DNA of 64,000 nucleotides from QHXN01 sp963785125 (GCA_963785125.1 CAWATU010000001.1:124001-188000), one strand, 5' to 3'; counted from the stretch's first letter, positions 34,069 to 44,747 are shown. The notes: a model not told the origin generated them from the sequence alone. Program-made: numbers and translations.

Positions 34069-35121
34069 TTAAGGGGCTTTCGGGGCGGCCTGCTCGATGG
34101 CCTGCTGGAGCTGCTGCGCGGCGCCCGGGTCAAGTGACTTGAGCGCTTCCTGCTGCTCGCGCGCGGCGGCGGCATTGCCCTGCTTCAACTGCGCGACGGC
34201 GAGGCGGACGCGCGCCTCCGCGTCGTCGGGGCGCAGACGGACGGCCTGCGCGAAGGCTTCGGCGGCCTCCTTCGGACGGTTCAGCTTGTTGTAGGTGTTG
34301 CCGAGGTTGTAGAAGGCGTCGGCGTCCTTCGGGTTGAGGCGCGCGGCCTGCGCGAAGGCTTTGGCCGCCTCCTCCTGCTGCTTCAGGCCGTCGTAGATGT
34401 TGCCCGTCTGGAAGTAGGCGTCGGCGTACTTCGGGTTCAGTTTGATGGCCTGTTGAAAGGAGGCGAGCGCCTCGTTTGGCTGGTTGAGCTTGAGGAGCGC
34501 GTTGCCGAGTGTGTAGTGCGTCTCGGCGTTCGCGGGCGAGACCTTGCGCGCTTCGGCCGCCGCCTCCTCGAACTTGCCGGCGCCGAGCAGCGTCTTGGCG
34601 CGCACGTTCGGGTCGAGCTTCTGATACTCGGCGCGTTCGGCGGCTGCCTCGGCCGATTTGCCCGCCTTCTCGTACACGTCGGCGAGCGCCTGATGGAGGT
34701 ACGCGTTCTTCGGCTGTAGGCTCAGGGCGCGCTTGAAGGCGTCGGCCGCCTCGTCGAAACGTTTCGCGGCCGCGTAAGCCATCCCCATCTTGTCGAGGGC
34801 TTCGGCGTCGTCGGGCTTCTTCTCGGCAACGACCTTGTACTGCTCGGCTGCCTCAAGGTACTTGCCCTCCATGAAGTATGTCGTGCCGAGGGTGAAGTGT
34901 GCGTCGAGGTCGCCCGGGTTCTTCTCTAACTCCTTCTGCATGGCAGCCGAGGACAGCTCGATTGATCCCGGCGGCGGGGTCGGCTGTGCGTTCGCCGCAG
35001 GAGCGCCGGGAGTCGCGCCCGGGTTTGCGGCCGGGTCGGTCGGACTCTCGGACTTGCAGGCGGAAGAGAGAAGGAGCGCGAAGGTCAAAAGCAGCAGGGG
35101 CAGATGTTTCATCGGATTCAT
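34069..35121 (-). CDS. TPR-repeat lipoprotein
   Basis: About 350 residues. It opens with MNPMKHLPLLLLTFALLLSSACKS, where the Cys in SSAC is a lipobox, so it is anchored to a membrane. A Pro/Ala linker follows. Seven or so TPR units are clear, for example DAHFTLGTTYFMEGKYLEAAEQYKVV, DAYFQTGNIYDGLKQQEEAAKAFAQA and DAFYNLGNTYNKLNRPKEAAEAFAQA. TPR lipoproteins scaffold envelope complexes. It has its own likely promoter region (33943-34068 is downstream on this strand). No domain beyond TPR. Confidence 0.85.
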   Translation of the reverse strand: MNPMKHLPLLLLTFALLLSSACKSESPTDPAANPGATPGAPAANAQPTPPPGSIELSSAAMQKELEKNPGDLDAHFTLGTTYFMEGKYLEAAEQYKVVAEKKPDDAEALDKMGMAYAAAKRFDEAADAFKRALSLQPKNAYLHQALADVYEKAGKSAEAAAERAEYQKLDPNVRAKTLLGAGKFEEAAAEARKVSPANAETHYTLGNALLKLNQPNEALASFQQAIKLNPKYADAYFQTGNIYDGLKQQEEAAKAFAQAARLNPKDADAFYNLGNTYNKLNRPKEAAEAFAQAVRLRPDDAEARVRLAVAQLKQGNAAAAREQQEALKSLDPGAAQQLQQAIEQAAPKAP

Positions 35122-35192
35122 ATAGAAGATGCGGGCGTGGAAACAACCGGCGCGGACATTTAACCGCAGCGCGGGCGCCTGCGCAAGAGGGC

Positions 35193-35627
35193 TCAGCGTG
35201 GCTCGTCGGACATCTCTGTGACGGCGATCTCGTTGGTGAGCGTGCGGTGGACGGGGCAGCGGTGCGCGATCTCTTGCAGGCGCGTGCGCTGCTCCTCGCT
35301 CAGGTCGCCCTCCAACTCGACGGAGCGCTCGATGTGATGGATGAAGTCTGCCGAGTCGCTCTCGCACTCCGCGCAGTCTTTGGCGTGTACGCGCCGCTGC
35401 CGCAGACGCACGCGGACGCGCTCCAACGGCCAGCCCTTCCGGCGCGCGTAGAGCGTCACCGTCATCGAGACGCAACTGCCGAGCGCGGCGAGCAGGAGCG
35501 CGTAAGGGTCTGGCCCTGCACCCTCGCCGCCCACCTCTGCCGGCTCGTCCGTGACGAACGTCTGCCCTTCGCCGTAAGAGACCTCGTTGCGCAGGTTCGA
35601 AAGGGAGGTCACGGTCACTTCGCTCAT
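35193..35627 (-). CDS. OsmC/Ohr family protein
   Basis: 144 residues from ATG 35627, preceded by AAGGAG at good spacing. The OsmC fold: GPDPYALLLAALGSCVSMTVTLYARRKGWPLERVRV carries the first active cysteine region (GSC), and RLQEIAHRCPVHRTLTNEI carries the second cysteine (HRCPVHR). OsmC/Ohr proteins reduce organic hydroperoxides using the two Cys. A cluster CAECESDS is an insert not typical of the family. Single-copy and without an OhrR regulator nearby. Confidence 0.9.
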   Translation of the reverse strand: MSEVTVTSLSNLRNEVSYGEGQTFVTDEPAEVGGEGAGPDPYALLLAALGSCVSMTVTLYARRKGWPLERVRVRLRQRRVHAKDCAECESDSADFIHHIERSVELEGDLSEEQRTRLQEIAHRCPVHRTLTNEIAVTEMSDEPR

Positions 35628-35706
35628 GCTCCGTCTCCTTTGAGTGAGTTCGGCGCGGACGGCCGGAAGGTTAACGCGCCGCGGCCGTGCGTGCCAAGTT
35701 CCGCGC

Positions 35707-35743
35707 AAAAAAAAGCGGCGAGCCGGAACGCTCCGGCCCGCCG
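35707..35743 (-). terminator. Intrinsic terminator of a minus-strand transcript upstream of osmC
   Basis: Read on the minus strand, stem CGGCGGGCCGGA pairs with TCCGGCTCGCCGC around CGTT (with one mismatch) and is followed by eight Ts (the A-run at 35707-35714). Because it lies upstream of the osmC start, it must end a separate transcript coming from 35780 or beyond, where a 21-residue frame sits. Confidence 0.8.
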
Positions 35744-35777
35744 TTTCTCTTCACTCTAAGGGATGCAAACCGACTAG

Positions 35778-35843
35778 CTATCTCGACCTGCCGGCTCTCG
35801 CGTAGAGGTTGACAGCAAAGAGCACCGTTAAAGCCAACGTCAT
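35778..35843 (-). CDS. Possible small hydrophobic peptide (21 residues)
   Basis: The frame reads MTLALTVLFAVNLYARAGRSR with a Shine-Dalgarno AGGTGA 6 bp before ATG 35843 and TAG at 35778. The first 14 residues form one short membrane-like helix and the tail is basic. It is followed 35 bp later by a strong minus-strand terminator that otherwise has no gene to serve. No homologue is known to me. A GTG at 35849 would add three residues. Small size keeps confidence moderate. Confidence 0.45.
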   Translation of the reverse strand: MTLALTVLFAVNLYARAGRSR

Positions 35844-35891
35844 CGCGTTCACCTCGCCTGCCTTGATGCCTTAAAGACAGTTCTAATAGTT

Positions 35892-35996
35892 TTCGGTTTT
35901 CAGCATTCAGCCGGACAAAATTTGGCGGCCTCAATTTGACGTATAGCTGTCACAAAACGGTCTGGCTGAATGCCGAATGCTGACCGATGAATGCCT
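35892..35996. repeat. Palindromic element, CAGCATTCAGCC-type words
   Basis: The left arm TTTTCAGCATTCAGCC (35897-35912) pairs with GGCTGAATGCCGAATGCTGA (35974-35993), one copy extended by an extra GAATGC unit. The loop of about 60 nt carries AAATTTGG and TCAATTTGACG words. Its sister words (GGAATGCTGAA) form the perfect palindrome at 59274. It lies about 110 bp upstream of sucC. Confidence 0.75.
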
Positions 35997-36105
35997 CGCT
36001 CCTTGCAGTCCCGCGGGGCGTGCCGGTACACTCTTCGGCGTTCCGGAACAATAAAATTCATTTGCAAGCGGCGGGCCTCGCGGACTGTCGCCGAAGGGGT
36101 CGAGG

Positions 36106-37278
<1,173 letters not shown>

Positions 37279-37280
37279 AA

Positions 37281-37363
37281 CAGTAGGCAGTAGGCAGATG
37301 GCAGTAGGCAGTTAAAGATTTTGCCTTGCACCTGCCTGCTGCCATCTGCCGATTGCCTACTTC
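37281..37363. repeat. Palindromic word-repeat element, GTAGGCA family (short form)
   Basis: CAGTAGGCAGTAGGCAG then ATGGCAGTAGGCAG on the left, a loop of about 20 nt (TTAAAGATTTTGCCTTGCAC), and CTGCCTGCTGCCATCTGCC then TGCCTAC on the right. It lacks the internal mini-hairpin and long loop of the 4743 and 17135 copies. It lies directly after the sucC stop codon and 6 bp before the start of the MauE-like gene. Confidence 0.85.
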
Positions 37364-37368
37364 CAAAG

Positions 37369-37806
37369 ATGAGAGGCCGTTCGTTCCTCAAAGTACTTGT
37401 CCACGTCAGCCGCTTCGGCCTCGCGGCGATCTTCCTCTTTGCCGTCGGGGCGAAGCTCTTCACGGTTCGAGACTTCGCCGCCAACCTCTCCAACCTCGTC
37501 CGAGAGAGCTGGGTCTGGCCCGCGGTCTTCGCCGTCATCGCCGCCGAGCTGGTCGCCGCCGTCCTGCTCCTGCTGCCGCGCACCGTACGCCTCGGTGCGC
37601 TCGTCTCCGCCGCGCTCCTCCTCGGCTTCGCGGGCTACGCCCTCTACTACGTCTACGTCCTCCACGGCGAGCCCCTCGAATGCGGCTGCTTCGGCCGCCT
37701 CATCGCCTCTCAACTCGGCGTCTCCACGGCGCTGCGCAACCTCGCCCTCCTCGTCCCTTGCGCCCTCCTCTACTTCGGCCTCCCACGCCTCCGCCGCCCC
37801 GAATAA
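37369..37806 (+). CDS. MauE/DoxX-like membrane protein
   Basis: 145 residues with four helices: VSRFGLAAIFLFAVGAKLF, VWPAVFAVIAAELVAAVLLLLP, LVSAALLLGFAGYALYYVYVL and LALLVPCALLYFGL. After helix 3 the motif PLECGCFGRLI with paired cysteines is typical of MauE/DoxX-related proteins that handle disulfide or quinone chemistry. ATG 37369 gives a complete first helix and avoids translating the repeat element. It follows sucC and precedes the TIR-STAND gene; no functional link is apparent. Confidence 0.8.
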   Translation: MRGRSFLKVLVHVSRFGLAAIFLFAVGAKLFTVRDFAANLSNLVRESWVWPAVFAVIAAELVAAVLLLLPRTVRLGALVSAALLLGFAGYALYYVYVLHGEPLECGCFGRLIASQLGVSTALRNLALLVPCALLYFGLPRLRRPE

Positions 37807-37898
37807 AAACCTTCCGACGCGCGCCGGCAGTCGGTATAGTTAACGACGCATACGGTCGTATCATTCAGCCTTATAGTCGGACTCGGAAGGAACGCGCG

Positions 37899-40373
37899 AT
37901 GCCAGAGAATCCTCAACCGGCAGGAGCCGCGCTGAAGGTCTTCTACTCCTACTCTCACAAAGACGAGAAACTGAGGGGCCGGCTCGAAGAGCATCTCTCG
38001 GCGCTGAGTCGGCAGGGGATTATCAGCGAATGGCATGACCGCCGCATCACCGCGGGCAGTGAGTGGGCGGGGAAGATCAACGAGCACCTGAAGGCCGCGG
38101 ACATCATCCTGTTGCTGATTAGCTCAAGCTTCCTCGCGTCAGATTACTGTTACGACGTGGAGTTGAAGCTGGCGCTCGAAAGACACCGGGGCGGAGAGTC
38201 TCGCATCATTCCCGTGATTCTCCGGCCGTGCGACTGGGCGGGGACTTCGTTCGGCGAGCTTCAAGCCTTGCCGAAGGACGGACGCCCCGTCACCAAGTGG
38301 TCGAACCGGGACGACGCCTTCACGGACGTGGTGAGCGGCATCCGCCGGGTGGTGGAAGAGTTGAACGAGAAGCGCCGGGAGGGCTTCGAGCCTGCCGCCG
38401 CCTTGCAGACCGGAGCGGGGGCCGCGGGTGTCGAGAAGTGCGCCACCGCGTCTCTCATCCCGCGCCCGCCCTTCGTCGGCTTCGTCGCGCGCCGCGACGA
38501 GTCGGGGCGTGACATCATCGAGCTGCTCGGGAGAGAACTCGCGCCGGACAGAAACCAGCTCGTCGCCATCTGGGGGCCGGGCGGCGTGGGCAAATCAACG
38601 CTCGCCGCCGAATTCGTCCGCGCGACCGAAGGGGTCTTCGACGGCCGCGTCGCATGGGTCGGCGCGCTCGGCCGCGCCGAATTCGGACTGACGACGCTGC
38701 TCGACGAGATTGCTACACAACTCGGCCGCGAAGACCTTCGCAAACTCGCGCCGGAGCCGAAGGTGACGCAGGTCGGCGCCCTCATTTCGGGGGCCGCCAC
38801 GCTGGTCGTACTCGATAACTTCGAGACAATCAGTGCGGAAGAGCAGGCGCGCTGCCTCGACTTCCTCGCGCAACGAGCCGCGTGCCCGGCGCTCATCACC
38901 ACACGCTCGCGCGTAGACCGCGACGAGGTCTATAACGTTCCGCTCGCCGCCATGATGTTGGAGGAGGCGCACGACTTCCTCGGGCGTCTCGTCGAGCGTA
39001 CGCGCAAGCCCTCCAACTTCGACCGCCTCGACCGCGACGAACTCATCCGCCGCTGCGAAGCGAACCCGCTCGTCCTCCAGTGGGTCGTCAAACAGATCGA
39101 CCTCGCCAAACGACCGCAGGACGTGCTGGGCGACCTGACGCAAGGCGAAGGCGACGCTGCCGAGCGCGTCTTCACGCGCTCCTTCAACCTCCCTCACCTC
39201 GGCGACGACGGCCGCGCGACGCTCCTCGCCCTCGCCCTCTTCAAGCCCGATGCCTCGCGCGATGCGCTGGCCGAAGTCGCCGGCTTCGGCACAGACCTCC
39301 GCCGTCTGAACAAAGCCGTCGAGAAGCTCTCGGCGCTGTGGCTGGTTGAAACGACGGAGGGAAACGAGCGCCTCTTCCTCCGCGGCCTGACGCGCGGGCT
39401 GGCCGGCTCGCGCCTGGCTCAGGAGGCGAACGTGGGCGAGTACCTGAGCCGCTACGTCGGGTTCTTCATCCCCTACGCCGAAGCGCACCAGCAGCCCACG
39501 CCGGAGGGGATTCAAGCGCTTGAGGTCGAGAAGGACAATCTGCTCGCGGCAATCGACGTGGCGTTCAAATACGAGGCGTGGCAGATCGTCGTGCTGCTTC
39601 ATAACAAGCTCTACAGATTCCTCGTCCTGCGCGGCTACTGGGACGTGGCGCTCAGGAGCGGGGAGCAGGCGGTGGCCGCGGCGCGCGCGGCCGAGAATGA
39701 ATGGGACGCGGTCCTCTTCATAGCAAACATGGCGATGATCCGAGTGAATCGCGGGGAGTTTGAGGAGGCGGAGAGGGCCTACCGGGAAGCGCTTGAGTTT
39801 TTTAGAGAGAACGGGAGCGAGCCGAACGTCTTAGCCTGCTTACATCAGTTGGGTGTACTCGCACAGGAGAAGGGCGACCCAGAGGCGGCGCGGCGCCTCT
39901 ACGAAGAGAGTCTGGCAATCGGGAAGAAACTCGACAACAAGCCCGGCATCGCCAACAGCCTGCACCAACTGGGGAGACTGGCGCACAATAAAGGCGAATG
40001 GGAAGAAGCGCGCCGACTGTACGGCGAGAGCCTGGACATGTATCGAAGCCTCGGCGATCAGGGCGCGGCCGCCGGCACGCTGACAAACCTGGCGCTGATT
40101 TCGCGAGAACAGGGCAACCTTGAAGATGCGCGGCAACTGTCGCAGCAAGCTCTGGAAATTCATCAGACGCTTGGCGACCAGCTCAGCATCGCGTTGACGT
40201 TGAACAACCTCGGATTGATCGAAGAGTTGGAGAGCCACCACGACGAGGCGGCGAGACTGTTCCGCGAAGCGCTGCACATCCTCGAACCTCTGGGCTCGCC
40301 GATTGCGGCCAAAGCCAGAAACAATCTGGAAAGGGTTACGCGCAAGTCCGTTCCAACGGATGCGAAGGGCTGA
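37899..40373 (+). CDS. TIR domain + STAND NTPase + TPR protein
   Basis: 824 residues with GGAAGG 8 bp before ATG 37899. Residues 13-155 are a TIR domain (VFYSYSHKDEKLRGRLEEHL; ITAGSEWAGKI; FLASDYCYDVELKLALE, where Glu88 is a candidate catalytic residue). Residues 195-470 are an NB-ARC/STAND NTPase: Walker A GPGGVGKST at 226-234, Walker B LVVLDNFE at 302-309, a TTRSR sensor and a GxP-like KCEANPLVLQWV helix. Residues 540-815 hold about seven TPRs (AERAYREALEFFREN; AARRLYEESLAIGKKL). This build resembles NLR-type immune receptors and also signalling TIR-STANDs; defence is likely but untested. It stands alone between sucC and sucD. Confidence 0.9.
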   Translation: MPENPQPAGAALKVFYSYSHKDEKLRGRLEEHLSALSRQGIISEWHDRRITAGSEWAGKINEHLKAADIILLLISSSFLASDYCYDVELKLALERHRGGESRIIPVILRPCDWAGTSFGELQALPKDGRPVTKWSNRDDAFTDVVSGIRRVVEELNEKRREGFEPAAALQTGAGAAGVEKCATASLIPRPPFVGFVARRDESGRDIIELLGRELAPDRNQLVAIWGPGGVGKSTLAAEFVRATEGVFDGRVAWVGALGRAEFGLTTLLDEIATQLGREDLRKLAPEPKVTQVGALISGAATLVVLDNFETISAEEQARCLDFLAQRAACPALITTRSRVDRDEVYNVPLAAMMLEEAHDFLGRLVERTRKPSNFDRLDRDELIRRCEANPLVLQWVVKQIDLAKRPQDVLGDLTQGEGDAAERVFTRSFNLPHLGDDGRATLLALALFKPDASRDALAEVAGFGTDLRRLNKAVEKLSALWLVETTEGNERLFLRGLTRGLAGSRLAQEANVGEYLSRYVGFFIPYAEAHQQPTPEGIQALEVEKDNLLAAIDVAFKYEAWQIVVLLHNKLYRFLVLRGYWDVALRSGEQAVAAARAAENEWDAVLFIANMAMIRVNRGEFEEAERAYREALEFFRENGSEPNVLACLHQLGVLAQEKGDPEAARRLYEESLAIGKKLDNKPGIANSLHQLGRLAHNKGEWEEARRLYGESLDMYRSLGDQGAAAGTLTNLALISREQGNLEDARQLSQQALEIHQTLGDQLSIALTLNNLGLIEELESHHDEAARLFREALHILEPLGSPIAAKARNNLERVTRKSVPTDAKG

Positions 40374-40458
40374 GCCGATTAACGTTCGCTCGTCCGCTGT
40401 GCGGGGTGTAAAATCGGCGCGCCTTTCCGACGACATTAAAGCGAGGGCGGGGGTGTGA

Positions 40459-41865
40459 ATGGCGACACTTAGTTTTTGGGGCGGGGTGGGGACGGTGACG
40501 GGGTCGAAGTACCTGGTCGAGAGTGGGGGGAGCCGGGTGCTGGTGGACTGCGGGTTGTTTCAGGGGTTGAGGGAGTTGAGGGAGCGGAATTGGGAGGACC
40601 CGCCGTTCGAGCCGGAGAGTCTGGACGCGGTCATCATCACGCACGCGCACGTAGACCATACGGCGTACCTGCCGCGGCTGGTGCGGCTCGGGTTTAAGGA
40701 CCCTGTGTACTGTTCGAAGGGGACGGCGGAGCTGTTGAAGCTGCTGCTGCCGGACTCGGCGCGTTTGCAGGAGGAGGAGGCGGAGTACAGGAACCGGAAG
40801 GGTCTGACGCGGCACGAGCCGGCGCTGCCTCTGTACACGGAGGCGGACGCGCGGGCGGCGCTCAAGTTGATTCGGACGTGCCCGAACACGGGCGAGGCGA
40901 CGGAGGTCGCGCAAGGGATACGCGCGTCGTTCCACATCGCGGGGCACATTCTGGGGTCGAGCCTCGTGTTGTTAGAGCTTGACGGCGCAGGCGAAGACGG
41001 GAAGGGGAGACGCGTGCTCTTCTCGGGCGACCTCGGACATTACGACCAGCCCATCATACGCGACCCCGTCGCGCCGCCTGCGTGCGACTACATGCTCGTC
41101 GAGTCAACTTACGGCGACCGCCTGCACGACCCTGAAGACCCGAAGGTCGCGCTCGCACGCGTCGTTAATGAAGCCGCCGCGCGCGGCGGGCCGCTGCTCA
41201 TCCCGGCCTTCGCGGTCGGGCGCACGCAGGAGTTGCTCTACCACCTGCGCGAGCTTGAGGACGAGGGGCGCATTCCCATCCTGCCCGTGCGCGTGGACTC
41301 GCCGATGGCCGCAGCCGCGACGCAAATCTACTCGCGCAACCGCGACGAGCATGACGAGGAGTATGCGAGCGTCATCGAGCAGCACCGCCACCCTCTCCGC
41401 ACGCGCTCGATGGTGACGGCCTCGACGCGCGAGGAGTCGAAGCGTCTGAACGAAGAGAAGGGGACGCGCGTCATCATCTCCGCTTCGGGGATGATGACCG
41501 GCGGGCGCGTCCTGCACCACGCGCGGCGCGTGCTGCCCGACGAGCGCGCCACCGTTCTTTTCGTCGGCTACCAGGCCGCGGGCACCACCGGCAGAAAGAT
41601 TATCGAAGGCTCGCGCTTCGTCCGCATCATGAAGGGGGACGTGCCCGTCCGCTGCCACGTCGAGCGCATCGGCGGCCTCTCGGCACACGCCGACTGGTCA
41701 GAGGTCTTGCGCTGGCTTGCACCGTTAGAAGCGACGCCCCCGCGCCGCGTCTTCACCACCCACGGCGAGCCCGAGTCGGCCGCCGCGATGGCCGGCCACA
41801 TCCACGAGCACTTCGGCTGGCGCGTAGACGCGCCGCAGTACGGCGAACACGTAGAGTTAGAGTGA
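40459..41865 (+). CDS. MBL-fold beta-CASP RNA-processing exonuclease
   Basis: 468 residues. The metallo-beta-lactamase motif THAHVDHTAYLPRL (His62, His64, Asp66, His67) leads, followed by HIAGHILGSSLVLLEL, FSGDLGHYDQP and ESTYGDRLH. The beta-CASP insertion starts at AARGGPLLIPAFAVGRTQELLYHL and carries DSPMA, ISASGMMTGGRVLHH, FVGYQAAGTTGRKI and SAHADW with FTTHGEPESA. These proteins belong to the CPSF73/Ysh1-like group, RNA 3'-end nucleases with 5'-exonuclease activity. The function is inferred from family. Separated by 85 bp from the TIR-STAND gene. Confidence 0.9.
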   Translation: MATLSFWGGVGTVTGSKYLVESGGSRVLVDCGLFQGLRELRERNWEDPPFEPESLDAVIITHAHVDHTAYLPRLVRLGFKDPVYCSKGTAELLKLLLPDSARLQEEEAEYRNRKGLTRHEPALPLYTEADARAALKLIRTCPNTGEATEVAQGIRASFHIAGHILGSSLVLLELDGAGEDGKGRRVLFSGDLGHYDQPIIRDPVAPPACDYMLVESTYGDRLHDPEDPKVALARVVNEAAARGGPLLIPAFAVGRTQELLYHLRELEDEGRIPILPVRVDSPMAAAATQIYSRNRDEHDEEYASVIEQHRHPLRTRSMVTASTREESKRLNEEKGTRVIISASGMMTGGRVLHHARRVLPDERATVLFVGYQAAGTTGRKIIEGSRFVRIMKGDVPVRCHVERIGGLSAHADWSEVLRWLAPLEATPPRRVFTTHGEPESAAAMAGHIHEHFGWRVDAPQYGEHVELE

Positions 41866-41970
41866 AGGCGCTGTCGGCGGCGTGGGTTGTCGAGGGAAGG
41901 GGAGACGGCTGTTCCACGGGGCGCAGAGGTCTTGCACGCTCGGGTTGAATCGTGTGTTATGCGCCGCGGG

Positions 41971-42465
41971 CTATTTGGTGAATTTTAAGTTCTCGGTAAA
42001 CACCCAGCCTTCGTCCGGGCACGGCTGGTGTTTTTTGAGGGTGACTTTCTTGGTGATTTTAACGTGGTACCAGTTCTCCAGCGCGTTGCTCTCAAGGATT
42101 TGCAACTCGGCCCCCTGCCCGCAACGACCTACTATGTTCGCTGATGATTCTTTACCGGGAGTCTCGCGAATGTTGATGTCTCTCAATGCTATTAACTCGC
42201 GCCCTACCAGCACGCTCGGGCCGGGCTCGCCGGGGGCGGGGTAGAGGTAAGGTTTGATTCTCGCGAGGATCAGGTTGCCCAGCACGATGCCGACGAGTAC
42301 GACGACCATGATAATCAGCCCGCTCGCGGTCGAGAGTGTAGTGGAAACAATCTTGTGCGTGAATTTCCTGAAGTCCGCGGACGGGCCTATGTCTTCCCGC
42401 ACGTAAACGACGCGCGAGTCGTCCGGTTCGTCTCTGGTTACTAGCTTGAGTTTCGGCGCCCCCAT
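41971..42465 (-). CDS. Membrane-anchored SH3-domain protein
   Basis: 164 residues from ATG 42465, with the perfect ribosome site AGGAGG 8 bp upstream. A cytoplasmic N-terminus (MGAPKLKLVTRDEPDDSRV) is followed by one membrane helix (TASGLIIMVVVLVGIVLGNLIL). The C-terminal domain is a bacterial SH3 fold: LIALRDINIRETPGKESSANIVGRCGQGAELQILESNALENWYHVKI in pieces, ending CPDEGWVFTENLKFTK. Such domains bind peptidoglycan or peptides. An upstream in-frame ATG (42708) would add 81 poorly conserved residues and overlap the sucD promoter. Confidence 0.85.
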   Translation of the reverse strand: MGAPKLKLVTRDEPDDSRVVYVREDIGPSADFRKFTHKIVSTTLSTASGLIIMVVVLVGIVLGNLILARIKPYLYPAPGEPGPSVLVGRELIALRDINIRETPGKESSANIVGRCGQGAELQILESNALENWYHVKITKKVTLKKHQPCPDEGWVFTENLKFTK

Positions 42466-42659
42466 GATCGAAACCTCCTGCATAGAGGGATACGAGATTC
42501 GGTGGGCGAGGTGTTCGGAAAAGCCGGGATGCGAGGTCACCCCGGGAAAGTTATTCGTGCGGGGAAGTTCGGCGACAATTCTATCCCACGCGCCGGAAAA
42601 TTGGAACAAGATTCGGGAGGGCCGCGTGCCGGCAATTCTACATTGTCGCCCAGCCATGC

Positions 42660-42665
42660 TATACT
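42660..42665 (+). promoter_or_regulatory. Candidate -10 element for sucD
   Basis: TATACT (5 of 6 to consensus) at 42660-42665 lies 49 bp before the sucD start. I find no good -35 hexamer at the right distance, so it is weak on its own. Confidence 0.35.
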
Positions 42666-42713
42666 CCGCCCTTAAACAAAGCAATACAAATCGGGTCTTG
42701 AGGAGCAAGAACG

Positions 42714-43599
<886 letters not shown>

Positions 43600-43636
43600 A
43601 AGTTTCGACCAACTCAAATCACTCAAGAGGAAATTG

Positions 43637-44066
43637 ATGGCAGAGCAGGCAGGCAATCTCACTTTCGGAATCATCAAGCCCGACGCGGTGCGCGCGGGCA
43701 AGACGGGCGCGGTCTTGCAGCGCGTGCTCGACGCGGGCTTCAAGCTTCGCGCGATGAAGCTCATCCACCTGACGAAGCCCGAGGCCGAGGGCTTCTACGA
43801 CGTGCACCGCGAGCGGCCGTTCTTCGGCGAGCTGACGACGTTCATGTCTTCGGGGCCGTGCGTCGTGCTTGGCGCTCGAAAAGGAGGGCGCGGTCAAGGC
43901 GTGGCGCGACCTGATGGGCGCGACCGACCCGGCTAAGGCCGACGAGGGGACGCTCCGCAAGGAGTTCGCCAACTCCATCGGCGAGAACGCCGTCCACGGC
44001 TCGGACTCCGAAGAGAACGCGCAGATCGAGCTGGCCTACTTCTTCAGCCGCTTGGAGTTTGTTTAG
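43637..44066 (+). CDS. ndk: Nucleoside-diphosphate kinase (one frameshift)
   Basis: About 142 residues. NDK transfers the gamma phosphate between nucleotides through a phospho-His. The first frame ends at about 43874 (TFGIIKPDAVRAGKTGAVLQ; FMSSGPCVVL) and the second continues ALEKEGAVKAWRDLMGATDPAKADEGTLRKEFANSIGENAVHGSD in parts, with NAVHGSDS carrying the active His. The extra base is in CTTGGCGCTC (expected CTTGCGCTC). The total length, 430 nt, is 3n+1, agreeing with a single insertion. It is 37 bp after sucD, so probably an operon. Confidence 0.92.
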
Positions 44067-44161
44067 TGAATAGGAGATGGTAAATCGTGAATAGTCTGTG
44101 AGCTTCGTGACGAGCTGGCGGGAGAGTACACGCTACCACCATTTACTATTCACGATTCACC
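44067..44161. repeat. Palindromic element, GTGAAT family (second copy)
   Basis: GGTAAATCGTGAATAG (44079-44094) pairs with CTATTCACGATTCACC (about 44147-44162), with a GTGAATAGGAGATGG word before it and ACCATTTA after the loop. It begins at the base after the ndk stop codon and ends beside the nuoI start region. Its words are the same as those at 3677-3736. Confidence 0.75.
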
Positions 44162-44177
44162 ATGAACGGAGTGAGCG

Positions 44178-44699
44178 ATGGGCATCATCAGCGACGTCAT
44201 CGAGAACACGCGGGCCATCATCAAGGGGATGATGACGACCGCCTCGTACATCCCGCGGGAGAAGTGGACGGTGCAGTACCCGGACGAGCCGGTCACGCTC
44301 CAGCCGCGCTTCCGCGGTCAGCACCTCCTGCACGTGGACGAGCTGGGGCGCGAGAAGTGCGTCGCGTGCTACCTGTGCGCGGCCGCCTGCCCTTCGGACT
44401 GCATCTACATCGTCGCGGCCGACGACCCGCGCCCGCCCGAAGGAGCGCACGGCGTGGACGAGCGCTTCGCGCAGGTCTACAACATCGACTACGGCCGTTG
44501 CATCTTCTGCGGCTTCTGCGTCGAAGCCTGCCCGAAGGACGCCATCACGCACGGCTTCAACTTCGAGCTGTCGGTCTACATCCGCGCCGACCTGCTCAAG
44601 ACCAAAGACGACCTGCTCATCACCAAGCAGAAACAGTCGCCCAACTACCGCGTCGCCTTCGCCGACGAGGAGATGGATTCCGAGTACAAGGACGTCTGA
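44178..44699 (+). CDS. nuoI: NADH-quinone oxidoreductase subunit I
   Basis: 173 residues. It carries two [4Fe-4S] binding motifs: CVACYLCAAACPSDC at about residue 66 and CIFCGFCVEACPKDA at about residue 112. NuoI relays electrons from the FMN/cluster chain toward the quinone site in Complex I, on the peripheral arm. ATG 44178 has GGAG upstream. The gene is intact although its neighbours carry frameshifts. No other nuo gene is in the window, so it is separated from the usual operon. Confidence 0.93.
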   Translation: MGIISDVIENTRAIIKGMMTTASYIPREKWTVQYPDEPVTLQPRFRGQHLLHVDELGREKCVACYLCAAACPSDCIYIVAADDPRPPEGAHGVDERFAQVYNIDYGRCIFCGFCVEACPKDAITHGFNFELSVYIRADLLKTKDDLLITKQKQSPNYRVAFADEEMDSEYKDV

Positions 44700-44718
44700 G
44701 CCGCCGGTAAAATTGTTT

Positions 44719-44747
44719 CTTCCGGGGTGTAACCGACGCCCCGGAAG
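44719..44747 (+). terminator. Stem-loop after nuoI
   Basis: CTTCCGGGGTGT (44719-44730) pairs with ACGCCCCGGAAG (44736-44747) around AACCG. It lies 20 bp after the nuoI stop. No T-run follows, so the termination role is uncertain. Confidence 0.6.

Noticed and set aside
37326..37898. Upstream extension of the TIR-STAND frame
   Set aside because: It would overlap the MauE-like gene and is Pro/Arg-rich; ATG 37899 has a good ribosome site.
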